Assembly (NCBI GenBank): GCA_938023105.1
Contig: CALHDX010000110.1
Coordinates: 9,009 to 73,008 of the forward strand
Reading direction: 5' to 3'
Length of the DNA: 64,000 nucleotides
From: Lancefieldella sp938023105
Lineage (GTDB): Bacteria; Actinomycetota; Coriobacteriia; Coriobacteriales; Atopobiaceae
Part shown: positions 27,266 through 35,995 of the stretch, piece by piece
How the letters are laid out: the number at the start of each line of letters is the position of its first letter
Position numbering within the stretch: position 1 is the stretch's first letter
Notes under the pieces: generated by a model
Seen by the model: only the letters and a program-made list of their open reading frames with translations
Told to the model about the DNA's origin: nothing
Database searches by the model: none
Program-made: the position numbers and the translations under genes

Positions 27266-28206
27266 TATGCACTCACCTCACTTGGTACGCTCTGAGCAGC
27301 TACCGCCCTTGGCGTGCGTGTCTCACCCTGTGGCTGTTCTGTCTCATATGGAGGTGTTGAGCGTGTCTCATAGAGCGTGAGGTCAAAGTCAAAGGTGTTA
27401 TCCCATGTGATGTCATCAGTTCCTGGCTTAATTGGCTCGAAGAGGTAAGAGCCGGAGCCGTGGGCTCCGCGCTCTCGGAACTTATAAACGTTCTCACGAG
27501 CACCGTTATCTTGCACCACAACAGCCGTTTTGCTTTGTGAGTCAACCTCAAGATATGCACCAGCTGCAATAGTAGTGTTGACCTTGTGCAGGTTATCGCC
27601 AATTCTGACATAGGGATTTGTAGCAGGACCATAGACACGCCAAAGCCAAGGAGATGTGCTCTTAGAAGGGTTAGTAAATGACTTGGCTGGCTTACCCTGG
27701 ACAAGGTCAAAGGGGAAGTCTCTTGGGAAGTCAGGCTTAACACCAGCAACAGCACCGGCGGTCTCATGCTCAAAGTAGAGCGTTGTCGACTTAAACCATG
27801 TGGGGTCTTCAACAAGAAGCGTTAAAACAAACTCTGCGAACTTATCAGAGAGCCAGTAGTTGGTAGGAGCTCCGCCGATAATGTAACAGCGAATACCCCA
27901 TGAGCCTACTGTGAGCGTTCCTGGAGTGCGGTTTAAGATGTCTTTCTCACCAAGCTCAATAATCTTATTACGCAGCTCTAAGCCTTCTTCATCACTTTCA
28001 GCAGCAATTCCAACGGGGAACTTGATTGTTTTTGGCTTGTGGTCACGTCGTCTGAATGACGTAATCCTGCTGGAGTTCTTGCCTGATGTGTATGACCACA
28101 TCCAGTCTCTGAGTTCATGTTCCATGTAATGGAGGGACTTATCAGCCCCTCCAAACTCCATATACTTACTACCGTCAGAGGTTGTGTATCTAATGTCTGT
28201 GCGCAT
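27265..28206 (-). CDS. Distal tail protein (Dit-like)
   Basis: A 313-residue protein downstream of the tape measure gene, the usual place of Dit. The N terminus is a beta-rich galectin-like ring domain (DWMWSYTSGKNSSRITSFRRR, then LRNKIIELGEKDILNRTPGTL), and the C-terminal part (VRIGDNLHKV, YLEVDSQSKTAVV) resembles the tail-hub fold. It would connect the tail tube to the tip. The last 30 residues are Pro/Thr-rich. Confidence 0.78.
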   Translation of the reverse strand: MRTDIRYTTSDGSKYMEFGGADKSLHYMEHELRDWMWSYTSGKNSSRITSFRRRDHKPKTIKFPVGIAAESDEEGLELRNKIIELGEKDILNRTPGTLTVGSWGIRCYIIGGAPTNYWLSDKFAEFVLTLLVEDPTWFKSTTLYFEHETAGAVAGVKPDFPRDFPFDLVQGKPAKSFTNPSKSTSPWLWRVYGPATNPYVRIGDNLHKVNTTIAAGAYLEVDSQSKTAVVVQDNGARENVYKFRERGAHGSGSYLFEPIKPGTDDITWDNTFDFDLTLYETRSTPPYETEQPQGETRTPRAVAAQSVPSEVSA

Positions 28207-31124
28207 TATGCGCTCACCTCTCTTACCATGCGACCAAATTCACGGTTATTTACGTCAACTCTTACAGGCTTTCCGTATGCGTCCTCAATACGCTTAGTCA
28301 TGACATCCATCTGTGCTGAGAGATCTGCAATGGCTTGGTTTGTATCTGCGTAGATGCCATTAGCCACAAGAGACGCAGTCATATCCATTTGCTTGTTAAT
28401 AGGAACATTGAGCGCATAGCCATCAACGCCACTCTGAGCAGCTTCTGCGAGGTCTTGCGCTGCCTTGTAAACGTCTCGCTTACCGCCCGCGATACCAACA
28501 ACAAAGCCGTCAACTGTGTAGCCACCAAGACCAGCCATGACACGCGATGGTGAGTGAATACCAAGCAATGCTTTGACCGCACCAACAACGCCATTAAAGA
28601 CTCCACAGACTTGGTCTACTACCCAGCCAGCAAGACCAGATACGCCATTTACAAAGCCTTGGATGAATGCACGTCCTGCGCTACCAAGGTCAAAGCTTGT
28701 AATTGCGTTCTTTGCTTGGTTGAGTAAGTTGCCAACCGCTCCAAGCAAGCTGCCAATAATCTGTGGAACAGCTGCGACAATGGCTGTAAAGAGCGTTACT
28801 GCTGCACCAAGGAGCATTCCAATAAATGTTGGAAGGTTAGAGACAACGGTGCCAATGAGGTTGCCAATATTGCCAATAAGTCCTGGAAGAATTACAGGGA
28901 TAGCGTTTACGATTGCCACAAAGAGGTCCACTGCAGCTGAGAGCAATGTTCCAACAAAGCCAGGAAGTCCTGTAATGAATACATCGATAATCTGTGGCAG
29001 GGATGCTGCTAGTACTGGAATGATTGCCACAACGCCGTCAACAAGTCCCATGAAAAGACCTTGCGCTGCTTCAAAGAGTGCCGGAGCGTTAGCAACAAAG
29101 CCGTCTACTAGACCTTGCAGGATCTGTGGAGCTGCTTCTGCAAGCTGTCCTGCAACTTCAGTGAGTGCCTGCAGGATAAAGGTGAACGCCTGCATTGCTC
29201 CAGCCATGAGGGAAGGCGCAGAAGCCACGAGAATGTCGCAGATTGCGCCGGCTGCAGCTCCAACTGCTTCAAGTAGTCCAGGAGCAATCTGCTGCCACGC
29301 TGCACCCATCTGTCCAAAGAGAACCTCGAATGCGTGTGCTAGCGTAGGACCTGCAGAAGCAAGACCAGACGCCACCTGTGGAAGAACTGAGCTGATTTGA
29401 GATGCAAGTCCAGGGATGGCATCAGCAATACCCACGATATTGCTTGCAATGTTTGCTGCTGCCTGTGTAATGTCTCCACCCATAGCAACAAAGGCTGTAC
29501 CAGCTACCGCTGCAGCGATTGAGAGCACACCAAGTACTACAGTTGCGCTACCAAAGCCAGAAGCAAGGTTTGCAACCATACCCATGGCTGGCTGCACTGC
29601 TCCTAAAAGCTTAGGACCTAAGCCCGTGAGTGCAGGTCCTAAAACGCCCGCAATGGCACTACCAACGCCACCAAGCTTGGCAGCAATAGGAGCAGCAAAG
29701 GCAGAGACTGCGCTTCCAGCCTTGGAGAGCGCGGAAGTGACAGGGCTCATGAACTGAGCTACGTTACCGCCAACAGTTGCCAGCACACCCTGCGCGTTTC
29801 TCGCAATAGAGGAGAGGTGCAGCGTTGTGCTTGTTGCCATGTTCTTAAACGTGGTCTGTGCAGCAGACACAATGGATGCGAGCTTAGTTGTAATTGGGTT
29901 GTTAAGACCGCTAAAAGCCTTTACAAGCTTGTCTCTGAACTCCCAAGCGTAAAGAATTGCAGTCTCCAGCCTGTCCTGGACTGTTGCAGCGATTGCGCCA
30001 AAGAATGACTTAAAGCCTGTGCTTAGACCTGCAACGGTAGAGAGTGTGCCAGGGACCATGCCCTTGATAACGGATAGACCGTTTGCAACAACGTTTGAAG
30101 CCTTGGAGAACACTCCAAGCATTTTGCCAGCGGTCTCCATTGACTTACCAATGACAAGAAGTGCAGGACCAGTGCCGGCAAGCATTCCAATAGACTTTGC
30201 AATGGTCTGAATGTCTGAAGCTGACATCTGATTGATTGCATTAGCTGCGTTAGTTGCCATAGAAGCGAGAGCTTCCATACCACGCTCAAAGAGGGGCATA
30301 AGCGACTCAACAAGCTTCTGAATTGGGTCTGCGAGCTTGGAGAGCGCGTCTGTCATCTTCTTGTAGCTATCAGTCTGATACATCTTCATGATGGTTGCGG
30401 TTGCTGCGTCAGAGAGGTTTGAGAGCACGCCAGTAAGCGTCCTGGACTGCTTAATCATCAACCCGCCAAAGTCACCCTGCATACCAGCCCTGATTGCTGC
30501 GATTGCCACATCAGCACTGACTGCCTTCTTAGTGACCATTTCCATTGCGCCAGCAACGTCTGTATGTAGTGCCTTTGCGAGGTATTCCCAAGCAGGAATA
30601 CCAACCTCAGTAAGTTGCATCATTTCCTGTGAAGCTGCAGTACCTTTACCGTGCATCTGACCTAATGCACGAGTAATAGCGTCAATGCCTTGCTGACCAG
30701 CACCGAGCGCAGCTGTTGCGTTACCAACGTCTGTAAGCATGGGGATGACATCATCAGCAGCAAAGCCATAAGCGAGCATCTGCTGAGTTGCCTTATTCAG
30801 TCCTGCCATCTCAAACGGTGTGGTCTTAGCAAACTCGACTAGATCAGCAATCATCTTTTTTGCTCGCTCAGGACCAAGCATGGTATTAAAGGCAATGTCT
30901 ACCTGCTCAGCGTTTGCAGCGGTCTGACTTGCCCACCGGGCAGCCTTTACGCCTGCAATGGCAAGGGGAGCGGTAATTGCAGCGGTAAGTACAGTGCCCG
31001 CTTTTGAGAAGCCACTGCCAAGGCTTGAGATTGCCTTAGAAGTCGTATCAGTTAGCTTGGAAACCTCGCTGGCGAATTTGGAAGAGTCACCAAGAATCTC
31101 AATGACTACTTTTCCATCTGCCAA
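28206..31124 (-). CDS. Tail tape measure protein
   Basis: A 972-residue protein, the longest of the prophage. It has an N-terminal conserved tape-measure core (LAIAGVKAARWASQTAANAEQVDIAFNTML is within residues 55-90), a helical middle and several hydrophobic Ala/Gly/Val-rich segments near residues 640-860 that may insert into the host membrane. By the usual 1.5 angstrom per residue the tail would be about 145 nm (inference). The start is TTG at 31124, preceded by AGGAGGTC. Confidence 0.93.
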   Translation of the reverse strand: MADGKVVIEILGDSSKFASEVSKLTDTTSKAISSLGSGFSKAGTVLTAAITAPLAIAGVKAARWASQTAANAEQVDIAFNTMLGPERAKKMIADLVEFAKTTPFEMAGLNKATQQMLAYGFAADDVIPMLTDVGNATAALGAGQQGIDAITRALGQMHGKGTAASQEMMQLTEVGIPAWEYLAKALHTDVAGAMEMVTKKAVSADVAIAAIRAGMQGDFGGLMIKQSRTLTGVLSNLSDAATATIMKMYQTDSYKKMTDALSKLADPIQKLVESLMPLFERGMEALASMATNAANAINQMSASDIQTIAKSIGMLAGTGPALLVIGKSMETAGKMLGVFSKASNVVANGLSVIKGMVPGTLSTVAGLSTGFKSFFGAIAATVQDRLETAILYAWEFRDKLVKAFSGLNNPITTKLASIVSAAQTTFKNMATSTTLHLSSIARNAQGVLATVGGNVAQFMSPVTSALSKAGSAVSAFAAPIAAKLGGVGSAIAGVLGPALTGLGPKLLGAVQPAMGMVANLASGFGSATVVLGVLSIAAAVAGTAFVAMGGDITQAAANIASNIVGIADAIPGLASQISSVLPQVASGLASAGPTLAHAFEVLFGQMGAAWQQIAPGLLEAVGAAAGAICDILVASAPSLMAGAMQAFTFILQALTEVAGQLAEAAPQILQGLVDGFVANAPALFEAAQGLFMGLVDGVVAIIPVLAASLPQIIDVFITGLPGFVGTLLSAAVDLFVAIVNAIPVILPGLIGNIGNLIGTVVSNLPTFIGMLLGAAVTLFTAIVAAVPQIIGSLLGAVGNLLNQAKNAITSFDLGSAGRAFIQGFVNGVSGLAGWVVDQVCGVFNGVVGAVKALLGIHSPSRVMAGLGGYTVDGFVVGIAGGKRDVYKAAQDLAEAAQSGVDGYALNVPINKQMDMTASLVANGIYADTNQAIADLSAQMDVMTKRIEDAYGKPVRVDVNNREFGRMVREVSA

Positions 31125-31140
31125 ATTGACCTCCTAGAAG

Positions 31141-31731
31141 TTAGAAGTTACGGAGTGCCATCTCCTTCAATTCATCTTCTGTTGGAGGTAACGCCCAAGC
31201 TTGAGCACGCCTAGCATGAGCACGCTCTTCTTCCTTTGTGGTGTCTCCTTCAAGGGGGCTTCTTGCAGCAACCGCTTGCCCTGTGAGCGTGTCTGGAGTG
31301 GCAAGTAGAGCTAGGTATAAGTTGATGAAGGTATACCAGTGAAGCTGTGTGGATTTGCTAGTGAGGTCTATTGAGTAGACACGCATAAAGTCAGCAGTCA
31401 CAATGCCAGCGTCATAGTGCCAGTCAAAATTCTTCTTTCTGTAGTACTGGATGCGCTTGTATTGCTCACCGTAAGAAATAGTGTCAAATGCCCCAGAAAC
31501 CCACTCAGACGCTGCCTGAAGAGCTTCTACTGGGTACTTCGACACTTGGTCTGGCAGTACCCCATTTTTGGCATAGAAAAGGTTTAGCGTCCTTGCATTA
31601 GCAACAGCACTATTCTCTGTATCCATTGTCATGTAGATGAGAGAGGTTCTAAAGCCACTTTTAATGGGTACAGATACTCCCGCCACGTCAACCGTGACGG
31701 GAGCACCCTTGATAACCGAGTCTAGAAACAT
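31141..31731 (-). CDS. Phage Gp15-like tail protein (second tail chaperone position)
   Basis: A 196-residue protein resembling the phage Gp15 family, placed between the first chaperone and the tape measure gene. Typical elements are the DFRTSLIYM-like GFRTSLIYMT and YRKKNFDWHYDAGIVTADFMRVYSIDL followed by the WYTFINLYLALL helix. It starts 3 bases after the preceding stop. It may take the role of the lambda GT product without a frameshift. Confidence 0.75.
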   Translation of the reverse strand: MFLDSVIKGAPVTVDVAGVSVPIKSGFRTSLIYMTMDTENSAVANARTLNLFYAKNGVLPDQVSKYPVEALQAASEWVSGAFDTISYGEQYKRIQYYRKKNFDWHYDAGIVTADFMRVYSIDLTSKSTQLHWYTFINLYLALLATPDTLTGQAVAARSPLEGDTTKEEERAHARRAQAWALPPTEDELKEMALRNF

Positions 31732-31734
31732 TGA

Positions 31735-32115
31735 TTACTCATCCATGCTGGAGTTCTCTTGCGTAATAAGCTCAGATACCTTGGACACAGCGTCGCTTGC
31801 TGAATAGACCTCTGTCAGAATCGAGATAATCTTCATCAGGCGGTAAATGTTGAGCCTGTTTGCCTTACCAATAAGCTCCTCTGCAGCTTCCTCACCAAGA
31901 GCAAAAGCAACAATATTGTGCGCTTCATCTGCAAGTGTTGTGAGGTTGTCCATAACCTCATCATTTGTGAGCCCTGTAAACGATGACAGACGCTTTGCCC
32001 AGGAGTTGGCTTCTACAACGAATGTGATGTTGCCTAGATCCACATCATAGGTCTTGCCCTCAATCTTCACCTTTGCCTTTGGTGCGCCATCAAGCTTGTA
32101 ATTCTTCAGTGCCAT
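31735..32115 (-). CDS. Phage tail assembly chaperone
   Basis: A 126-residue acidic, mostly helical protein directly downstream of the major tail gene, the position of tail assembly chaperones. AGAGGAAC precedes the ATG. No enzymatic motif is present, and no slippery heptamer was seen near its end. Confidence 0.65.
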   Translation of the reverse strand: MALKNYKLDGAPKAKVKIEGKTYDVDLGNITFVVEANSWAKRLSSFTGLTNDEVMDNLTTLADEAHNIVAFALGEEAAEELIGKANRLNIYRLMKIISILTEVYSASDAVSKVSELITQENSSMDE

Positions 32116-32173
32116 AAGTGTTCCTCTCTATGGGTTTACCTTGGCTCATATCTTGTGCCACGGGTAACGCCAA

Positions 32174-32204
32174 CAAAAAAGCACCCAGCATATGCCAGGT
32201 GCTT
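32174..32204 (-). terminator. Terminator after the major tail protein gene
   Basis: On the minus strand AAGCACC and GGTGCTT, with inner GCAT/ATGC pairing, form a long hairpin followed by TTTTTG. A partial terminator here would give the tail tube gene more transcript than the genes behind it. Confidence 0.8.
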
Positions 32205-32234
32205 CCCCAGAGAGGAGAGGAATGGGGACTATGT

Positions 32235-32753
32235 TTATGCAGCCTTAGTAAAAGCTGCAGTGTCATAGTTGAAAGTGCCATACTCGTACTCATCGGTGAT
32301 TGCAACCTTAAAGGCAATCTTGATTGGTGCAATATCAGAGCCGGAGAATGGCGAGACATTCAGCGTTGCCTTTGCATGCTTAGCAACAAGCGCGGTCTTC
32401 TCGCAAGCCTTACCTGCCTTGAAGTCGTATCCACAAGTGCGGACATACTCAACAGGTACGTCTAGAACATCCTCATAGCTTGCAAGAATCTTCTGGATGC
32501 CACCAGGACCCATAGCGTCAACCTCAAAGCTGAAGGTGTCGGTCTTGCCCAGGTTGTACTTAGGCTGGGTCTTACGGTCAATATAAGTTGGCTCGTAAGA
32601 CTTAGACTCACGCTCTGGGTCTGCCTTGGTAGTCTCAGTTACACGGATGAAGCTCGTCTGTCCAGGGAACTTAATCCAGTGCTGAATCTCATAGATAGAG
32701 ACAGGTGTGCGCTGTGTCTCTGTTGGCTGTGTAACAGCTGGTGATTCTGGCAT
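32235..32753 (-). CDS. Major tail (tube) protein
   Basis: A 172-residue protein beginning after a Thr/Pro-rich lead with IYEIQHWIKFPG. Beta-rich segments (TDTFSFEVDAMGPGG, PIKIAFKVAITDEYEYGTFN) match siphovirus tube proteins. The order connector, tail completion, tube, chaperone, tape measure supports the call. AAAGGACGG precedes the ATG and a strong terminator follows. Confidence 0.82.
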   Translation of the reverse strand: MPESPAVTQPTETQRTPVSIYEIQHWIKFPGQTSFIRVTETTKADPERESKSYEPTYIDRKTQPKYNLGKTDTFSFEVDAMGPGGIQKILASYEDVLDVPVEYVRTCGYDFKAGKACEKTALVAKHAKATLNVSPFSGSDIAPIKIAFKVAITDEYEYGTFNYDTAAFTKAA

Positions 32754-32775
32754 AATGCCGTCCTTTCTTTAAGGG

Positions 32776-33171
32776 TTAAACCCTGTACTTGATTTGGGCG
32801 ATAAGCTGGTAGGTTGCGACTCCATCCTCACCAACACTGAAGGGAGATGGCAGTGTGGTGACATCATGGGCGTATACAACAACGCCCTCTGGTGCACCAC
32901 CGTCTTCAATGGCAGCTTGAACTTTGCGCAGCATGGCTAGACCGTCAATGCGCTCCTGCTCGTCTAGTGGGCGTGTCTGCAGATACACTTCATAAGGGAA
33001 CTGCTTAATACCTCCACCAGAACAATAATGAAGTACCCATGGCTCACCCGGAGCAGCCTTAAGCATTGCTTGTGCAGCTCCAGTGCCATTAGGGAACTGA
33101 CCGTACTCAACAGGGATACCCGTGAGAATGTCTTTTAGCCAGTCAGTAACGCTTTGAGCGATGTCTACCAT
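32776..33171 (-). CDS. Phage tail-terminator/minor head-tail protein
   Basis: A 131-residue protein upstream of the tail tube gene. Its place in the block of four small overlapping connector genes suggests a tail terminator or tail completion protein. ATG 33171 is chosen over the longer frame because GGAGGGG lies 6 bases before it, overlapping the preceding gene by 7 bases. Confidence 0.65.
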   Translation of the reverse strand: MVDIAQSVTDWLKDILTGIPVEYGQFPNGTGAAQAMLKAAPGEPWVLHYCSGGGIKQFPYEVYLQTRPLDEQERIDGLAMLRKVQAAIEDGGAPEGVVVYAHDVTTLPSPFSVGEDGVATYQLIAQIKYRV

Positions 33172-33548
33172 GCCCCTCCAACTTTCTCTCCAAGAACTTT
33201 TGCGAACATTTGCTGCCATGCATTACCTCTAACACCTGCGCAACGGTCATACCAGTGATCACAGGCATTAGGAGCGTGCAGGGCATTCTGAAGCGTGTTG
33301 TGGTTGTGTGTTGAGTAGTACTGAATACGGGCATAAGCTGCTGCGTCTCCTGCTCCCCATTCAACATAAGCAGCACTGCCAGTTTGACGAGTAGTGCCAG
33401 AGCCTTGAAGAGCTCCTGAGTCATAAGGGACATAAGTCTTACAGTCAGCTAGTACGTTTTCAGCAACGATGCCTAAAGCTGCTTCTACAGCGTTTGAAAC
33501 CTTGTCTTTACAACGTTCAACATCAACGTCAACCACACGCATTCTCAT
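33165..33548 (-). CDS. Minor capsid protein (HK97 gp10-like)
   Basis: A 127-residue protein with the YVPYDSGALQGS and YVEWGAGDAAAYARIQYYS sequences typical of gp10-like/minor capsid 2 proteins of siphoviruses, which join head and tail. It overlaps both neighbours. Confidence 0.75.
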   Translation of the reverse strand: MRMRVVDVDVERCKDKVSNAVEAALGIVAENVLADCKTYVPYDSGALQGSGTTRQTGSAAYVEWGAGDAAAYARIQYYSTHNHNTLQNALHAPNACDHWYDRCAGVRGNAWQQMFAKVLGEKVGGAW

Positions 33549-33844
33549 CTGGCTTCTACCTCCACATGATGTGTCTCGTGGTGAGTGGAATAAGGGTTTA
33601 CAGAGCGCACCATACGCGCTTCTGATGCTGGTTTCTCCTCGGAGCTAATGCCACGAATAACGAAGTCACCAGCCTTGAGACCTGGGTCTCTGAAGAACCA
33701 CACTTTAAGCACGTTGGCATTTTGTGGTCCTACGGTTGAAGCGGTATTAGCGAGCGTCTCTTCAACGTGTACACCTTGATAGATAGATCGCGTGAACCCC
33801 TTATCCTGCTTGTGCCAAACGGTGACAGTATCCCAGGCAATCAT
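33545..33844 (-). CDS. Head-tail joining protein (minor capsid type)
   Basis: A 99-residue beta-rich protein (TVTVWHKQDKGFTRSIYQGV, then GDFVIRGISSEE). Small proteins of this type act as head-closure or stopper proteins. ATG 33844 overlaps the preceding TGA (ATGA) and has GGAGGGG upstream, so it is preferred to the longer frame starting 15 bases earlier. Confidence 0.65.
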   Translation of the reverse strand: MIAWDTVTVWHKQDKGFTRSIYQGVHVEETLANTASTVGPQNANVLKVWFFRDPGLKAGDFVIRGISSEEKPASEARMVRSVNPYSTHHETHHVEVEAR

Positions 33845-34176
33845 CGAATACCCCTCCACAGAAGACCCGTGCCAACTAAGAAGGGATACACGCAGGAAAG
33901 GTCAGAGACGCTTGCTTGAGCGTCTGTGTAGGTGTAGGACACACTACCCACACTCTCGCTCTTAACCATTCCACGGGTGTCTTTGCCTGCCACTCTGTCA
34001 CATAGAGCGCAGAGGGCAAGAAGCCACTTCTCGCTGTACTTCTCAGGGACCTCTTCACCAGTCATCGAGACAAGCAGTGCTTGAGCCTTGACGAGGGGAG
34101 CATCCAGCTCACCCTCGTCAAGAGAGCCTTTATACGTGTTGCGGTAGAAGTCGTATGTAAGGCTTGGGGTTGCCAT
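33841..34176 (-). CDS. Head-tail connector (gp6-like)
   Basis: A 111-residue protein following the capsid gene directly. Two or three helices (KAQALLVSMTGEEVP, KWLLALCALCDRVAGKD) and a beta hairpin match the connector proteins that sit on the portal. Function is assigned mainly by position. Confidence 0.65.
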   Translation of the reverse strand: MATPSLTYDFYRNTYKGSLDEGELDAPLVKAQALLVSMTGEEVPEKYSEKWLLALCALCDRVAGKDTRGMVKSESVGSVSYTYTDAQASVSDLSCVYPFLVGTGLLWRGIR

Positions 34177-35063
34177 TAAGCAGCCTTAGGCTTCAAGACA
34201 CCAGCAGCCTTAGTTGCCTTCAGGGCAACACCACAGACGAACTCAACATCAACGTTCTTGACAGCACCAGGGGTAGTCCAGTCAGGAAGTGCAACAGTGA
34301 ATGCGTTGTCACCCTTGAGAGTGATTCCATGGAAGCCGTCCATGCCAAGGCAAGCACCATAGATAGAGCCGTCAGTAATAGAGCCGTCACGAACCTCATG
34401 AATAGCAATGCCGTTGTAAGCCTTAACAACGTTGCCAGCGGTCTCCTTGGACTCAGTGCCAAGACCAACAACACGGAGAAGTGCGTTCAGCTTGGTGTAC
34501 TGAGCTGCGCTCATCATGAGTACGTCAGGGGTACGCATGAGGTTGGAGAGCATGGTGTCAAGCTCCTCAAGGTAAGCAAGAGCAGCTTCCTTAGTGGTGA
34601 CCTTAATGTCAGTCTTAGAGGTCATCTCAGTAGAGGTAGTCTTCAGAGCAGCTGCAAGACCGTCAAAGCCATTTGCATCCTTGGTAGGAGCAAAGATGCT
34701 TGCGTTGAACTTGCGAGAGACTGCGTCCTTTGCCTGCTCCAGATACATCTCGTAGAGGTCATCTGCAGCAGCCTTGGCAACACGATCCATCTGGAACGTA
34801 GAGCCGAGAATACCCAGGGTGGTAGTCTTCTTCTCAACAGTTGGCTCAGAGACAGCTGGCTCAGCACCAAGGGCGCGGAATGCTGCAGAAGATGGGGTCT
34901 TAACGCGCTTATAGCCATAGACCAAGTCAGAGGTGCCAGAAGCGTTCATGCAGTCATCAAAGGTGAGCGCACCGAGCAGATAGTTGTCAGTGACAAGCTC
35001 ATTGATAAAGCCCTGTGTGAGCTTATCGCCAGAGTTAGTTGCAAGGGTAGTGAGGTTAATCAT
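34176..35063 (-). CDS. Major capsid protein
   Basis: A 295-residue protein behind the scaffold gene, in the usual capsid position. Features are MINLTTLATNSGDKLTQGFI, a central segment ending in GILGSTFQMDRVAKAAADD and the P-domain strand DVLMMSAAQYTKLNALLRV, in an HK97-like arrangement. AAGGAAGGA precedes the start, which shares a base with the scaffold stop (TAATG). A 333-codon frame on the opposite strand is only a shadow. Confidence 0.85.
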   Translation of the reverse strand: MINLTTLATNSGDKLTQGFINELVTDNYLLGALTFDDCMNASGTSDLVYGYKRVKTPSSAAFRALGAEPAVSEPTVEKKTTTLGILGSTFQMDRVAKAAADDLYEMYLEQAKDAVSRKFNASIFAPTKDANGFDGLAAALKTTSTEMTSKTDIKVTTKEAALAYLEELDTMLSNLMRTPDVLMMSAAQYTKLNALLRVVGLGTESKETAGNVVKAYNGIAIHEVRDGSITDGSIYGACLGMDGFHGITLKGDNAFTVALPDWTTPGAVKNVDVEFVCGVALKATKAAGVLKPKAA

Positions 35064-35596
35064 TATTTGCCGAGTCCTTCCTTAATGTTGCGAGCAATGC
35101 CAGAAGAGCTGCCAGCGGGCTTGCCGGTAGTGTTTACGCTCTTTGGCTCAGACTGGAAGAGATAAGGCTTAGCTTCTTTAAGTTTGGCAACGTCACCCTC
35201 TAGAGCAGCCAGAGCAGCTCTACCAAGCTCCAAGTCAATGCAGCCAGCAGAAGTAAGCTGTGCTTCTACTTCTGCCTTCTCCTTAGCTTCCTGTGAGTCT
35301 TTGAGCTGCTTCTCAATAGCAGAGATACGCTCATCAGAAGAAGCCATAGACTTCTTCGACTCTGCAAGCTCTGCTTCCAGCTCTTTAATGCGCTTCTCAC
35401 GATTAGCCAAGTCACGCTCTAGCTTGTGGGTGTTGACGTTTGTACTTGTGTCCTCGCTTGCAGCAGGGTCCTGGGAAGATGCTTCCTCTTCTGTTGCTTG
35501 GTCTTGGGACTGGTTTTCCTGCGTAGAGTCTTGGGTGTCAGAGTCTTTCTTTTCCTCTGTGACCTCGTCTGGTGCAGGAGATCCATTACGATGCAT
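35063..35596 (-). CDS. Capsid scaffold protein
   Basis: A 177-residue acidic protein. The first 60 residues are Ser/Glu/Asp/Gln-rich and disordered, then a coiled coil (ERDLANREKRIKELEAE onwards) and a short basic C terminus, as in scaffold proteins placed before phage capsid genes. ATG 35596 follows GAAAGGA by 8 bases. Confidence 0.8.
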   Translation of the reverse strand: MHRNGSPAPDEVTEEKKDSDTQDSTQENQSQDQATEEEASSQDPAASEDTSTNVNTHKLERDLANREKRIKELEAELAESKKSMASSDERISAIEKQLKDSQEAKEKAEVEAQLTSAGCIDLELGRAALAALEGDVAKLKEAKPYLFQSEPKSVNTTGKPAGSSSGIARNIKEGLGK

Positions 35597-35666
35597 AGAC
35601 CAAATCCTTTCAGTCAATCGCAGGTCCTTTTCCTGCGCTGAAAGAATTGTCTGTGAGTGTTAACAG

Positions 35667-35696
35667 CTAAAAGAAAACCCCGCTTGTGGCGGGGTT
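35667..35696 (-). terminator. Terminator between the MuF cassette and the scaffold gene
   Basis: On the minus strand an 8-bp stem AACCCCGC / GCGGGGTT with a 5-nt loop is followed by TTCTTTT. It would cut transcription arriving from the portal-MuF genes, so the capsid genes need readthrough or their own promoter. Confidence 0.82.
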
Positions 35697-35710
35697 AGGA
35701 GTTAAGCTTT

Positions 35711-35995
35711 TTATTTTTCTAATAATGGAGTAAGTTCTTTTTTGGCTTTTTTAGTAGGACCATCCCAAGTGAAATACTCAGAACAGGACTTGTAAAGCTT
35801 TCTATGGCGAATAATCGCAACTTGTTCATCGCTTGGAAGACCCATCAGAATGGCTATATTTTTTTTAGCATCAAGAGCTTTACCATATTTCTTGAGCAAT
35901 TTTATATGCTCACGAGCATAAGAGTTGCTACCTCTCATTAAAGAATCAAGAGAAATATCAAGTGAGTCACAGAGCATATCGTAATCAATTACCAT
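35711..35995 (-). CDS. Small protein behind the MuF toxin-like gene; immunity candidate
   Basis: A 94-residue mainly helical, charged protein that matches no family I recognise. Its ATG overlaps the end of the MuF gene by 7 bases (ATGGTAA) and has GGGAGG upstream, so translation is coupled. The DNA is clearly more AT-rich than neighbouring structural genes, like the 3' third of the MuF gene. A terminator follows directly. Position, size, overlap and composition all suit an immunity protein for the MuF protease domain; this is inference only. Confidence 0.7.
   Translation of the reverse strand: MVIDYDMLCDSLDISLDSLMRGSNSYAREHIKLLKKYGKALDAKKNIAILMGLPSDEQVAIIRHRKLYKSCSEYFTWDGPTKKAKKELTPLLEK

Noticed and set aside
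28573..29757. Open frames of 275 and 113 codons on the + strand opposite the tape measure gene
   Set aside because: Low-complexity Ala/Pro/Thr/Ser translations that mirror the repetitive tape measure sequence.
31700..32115. Programmed frameshift joining the two tail chaperone-region genes
   Set aside because: No slippery heptamer was seen near the end of the first frame, and the second gene has its own start just after the stop.
34164..35165. A 333-codon open frame on the + strand
   Set aside because: It lies exactly opposite the major capsid gene, crosses gene borders and has no ribosome site or recognisable domain.
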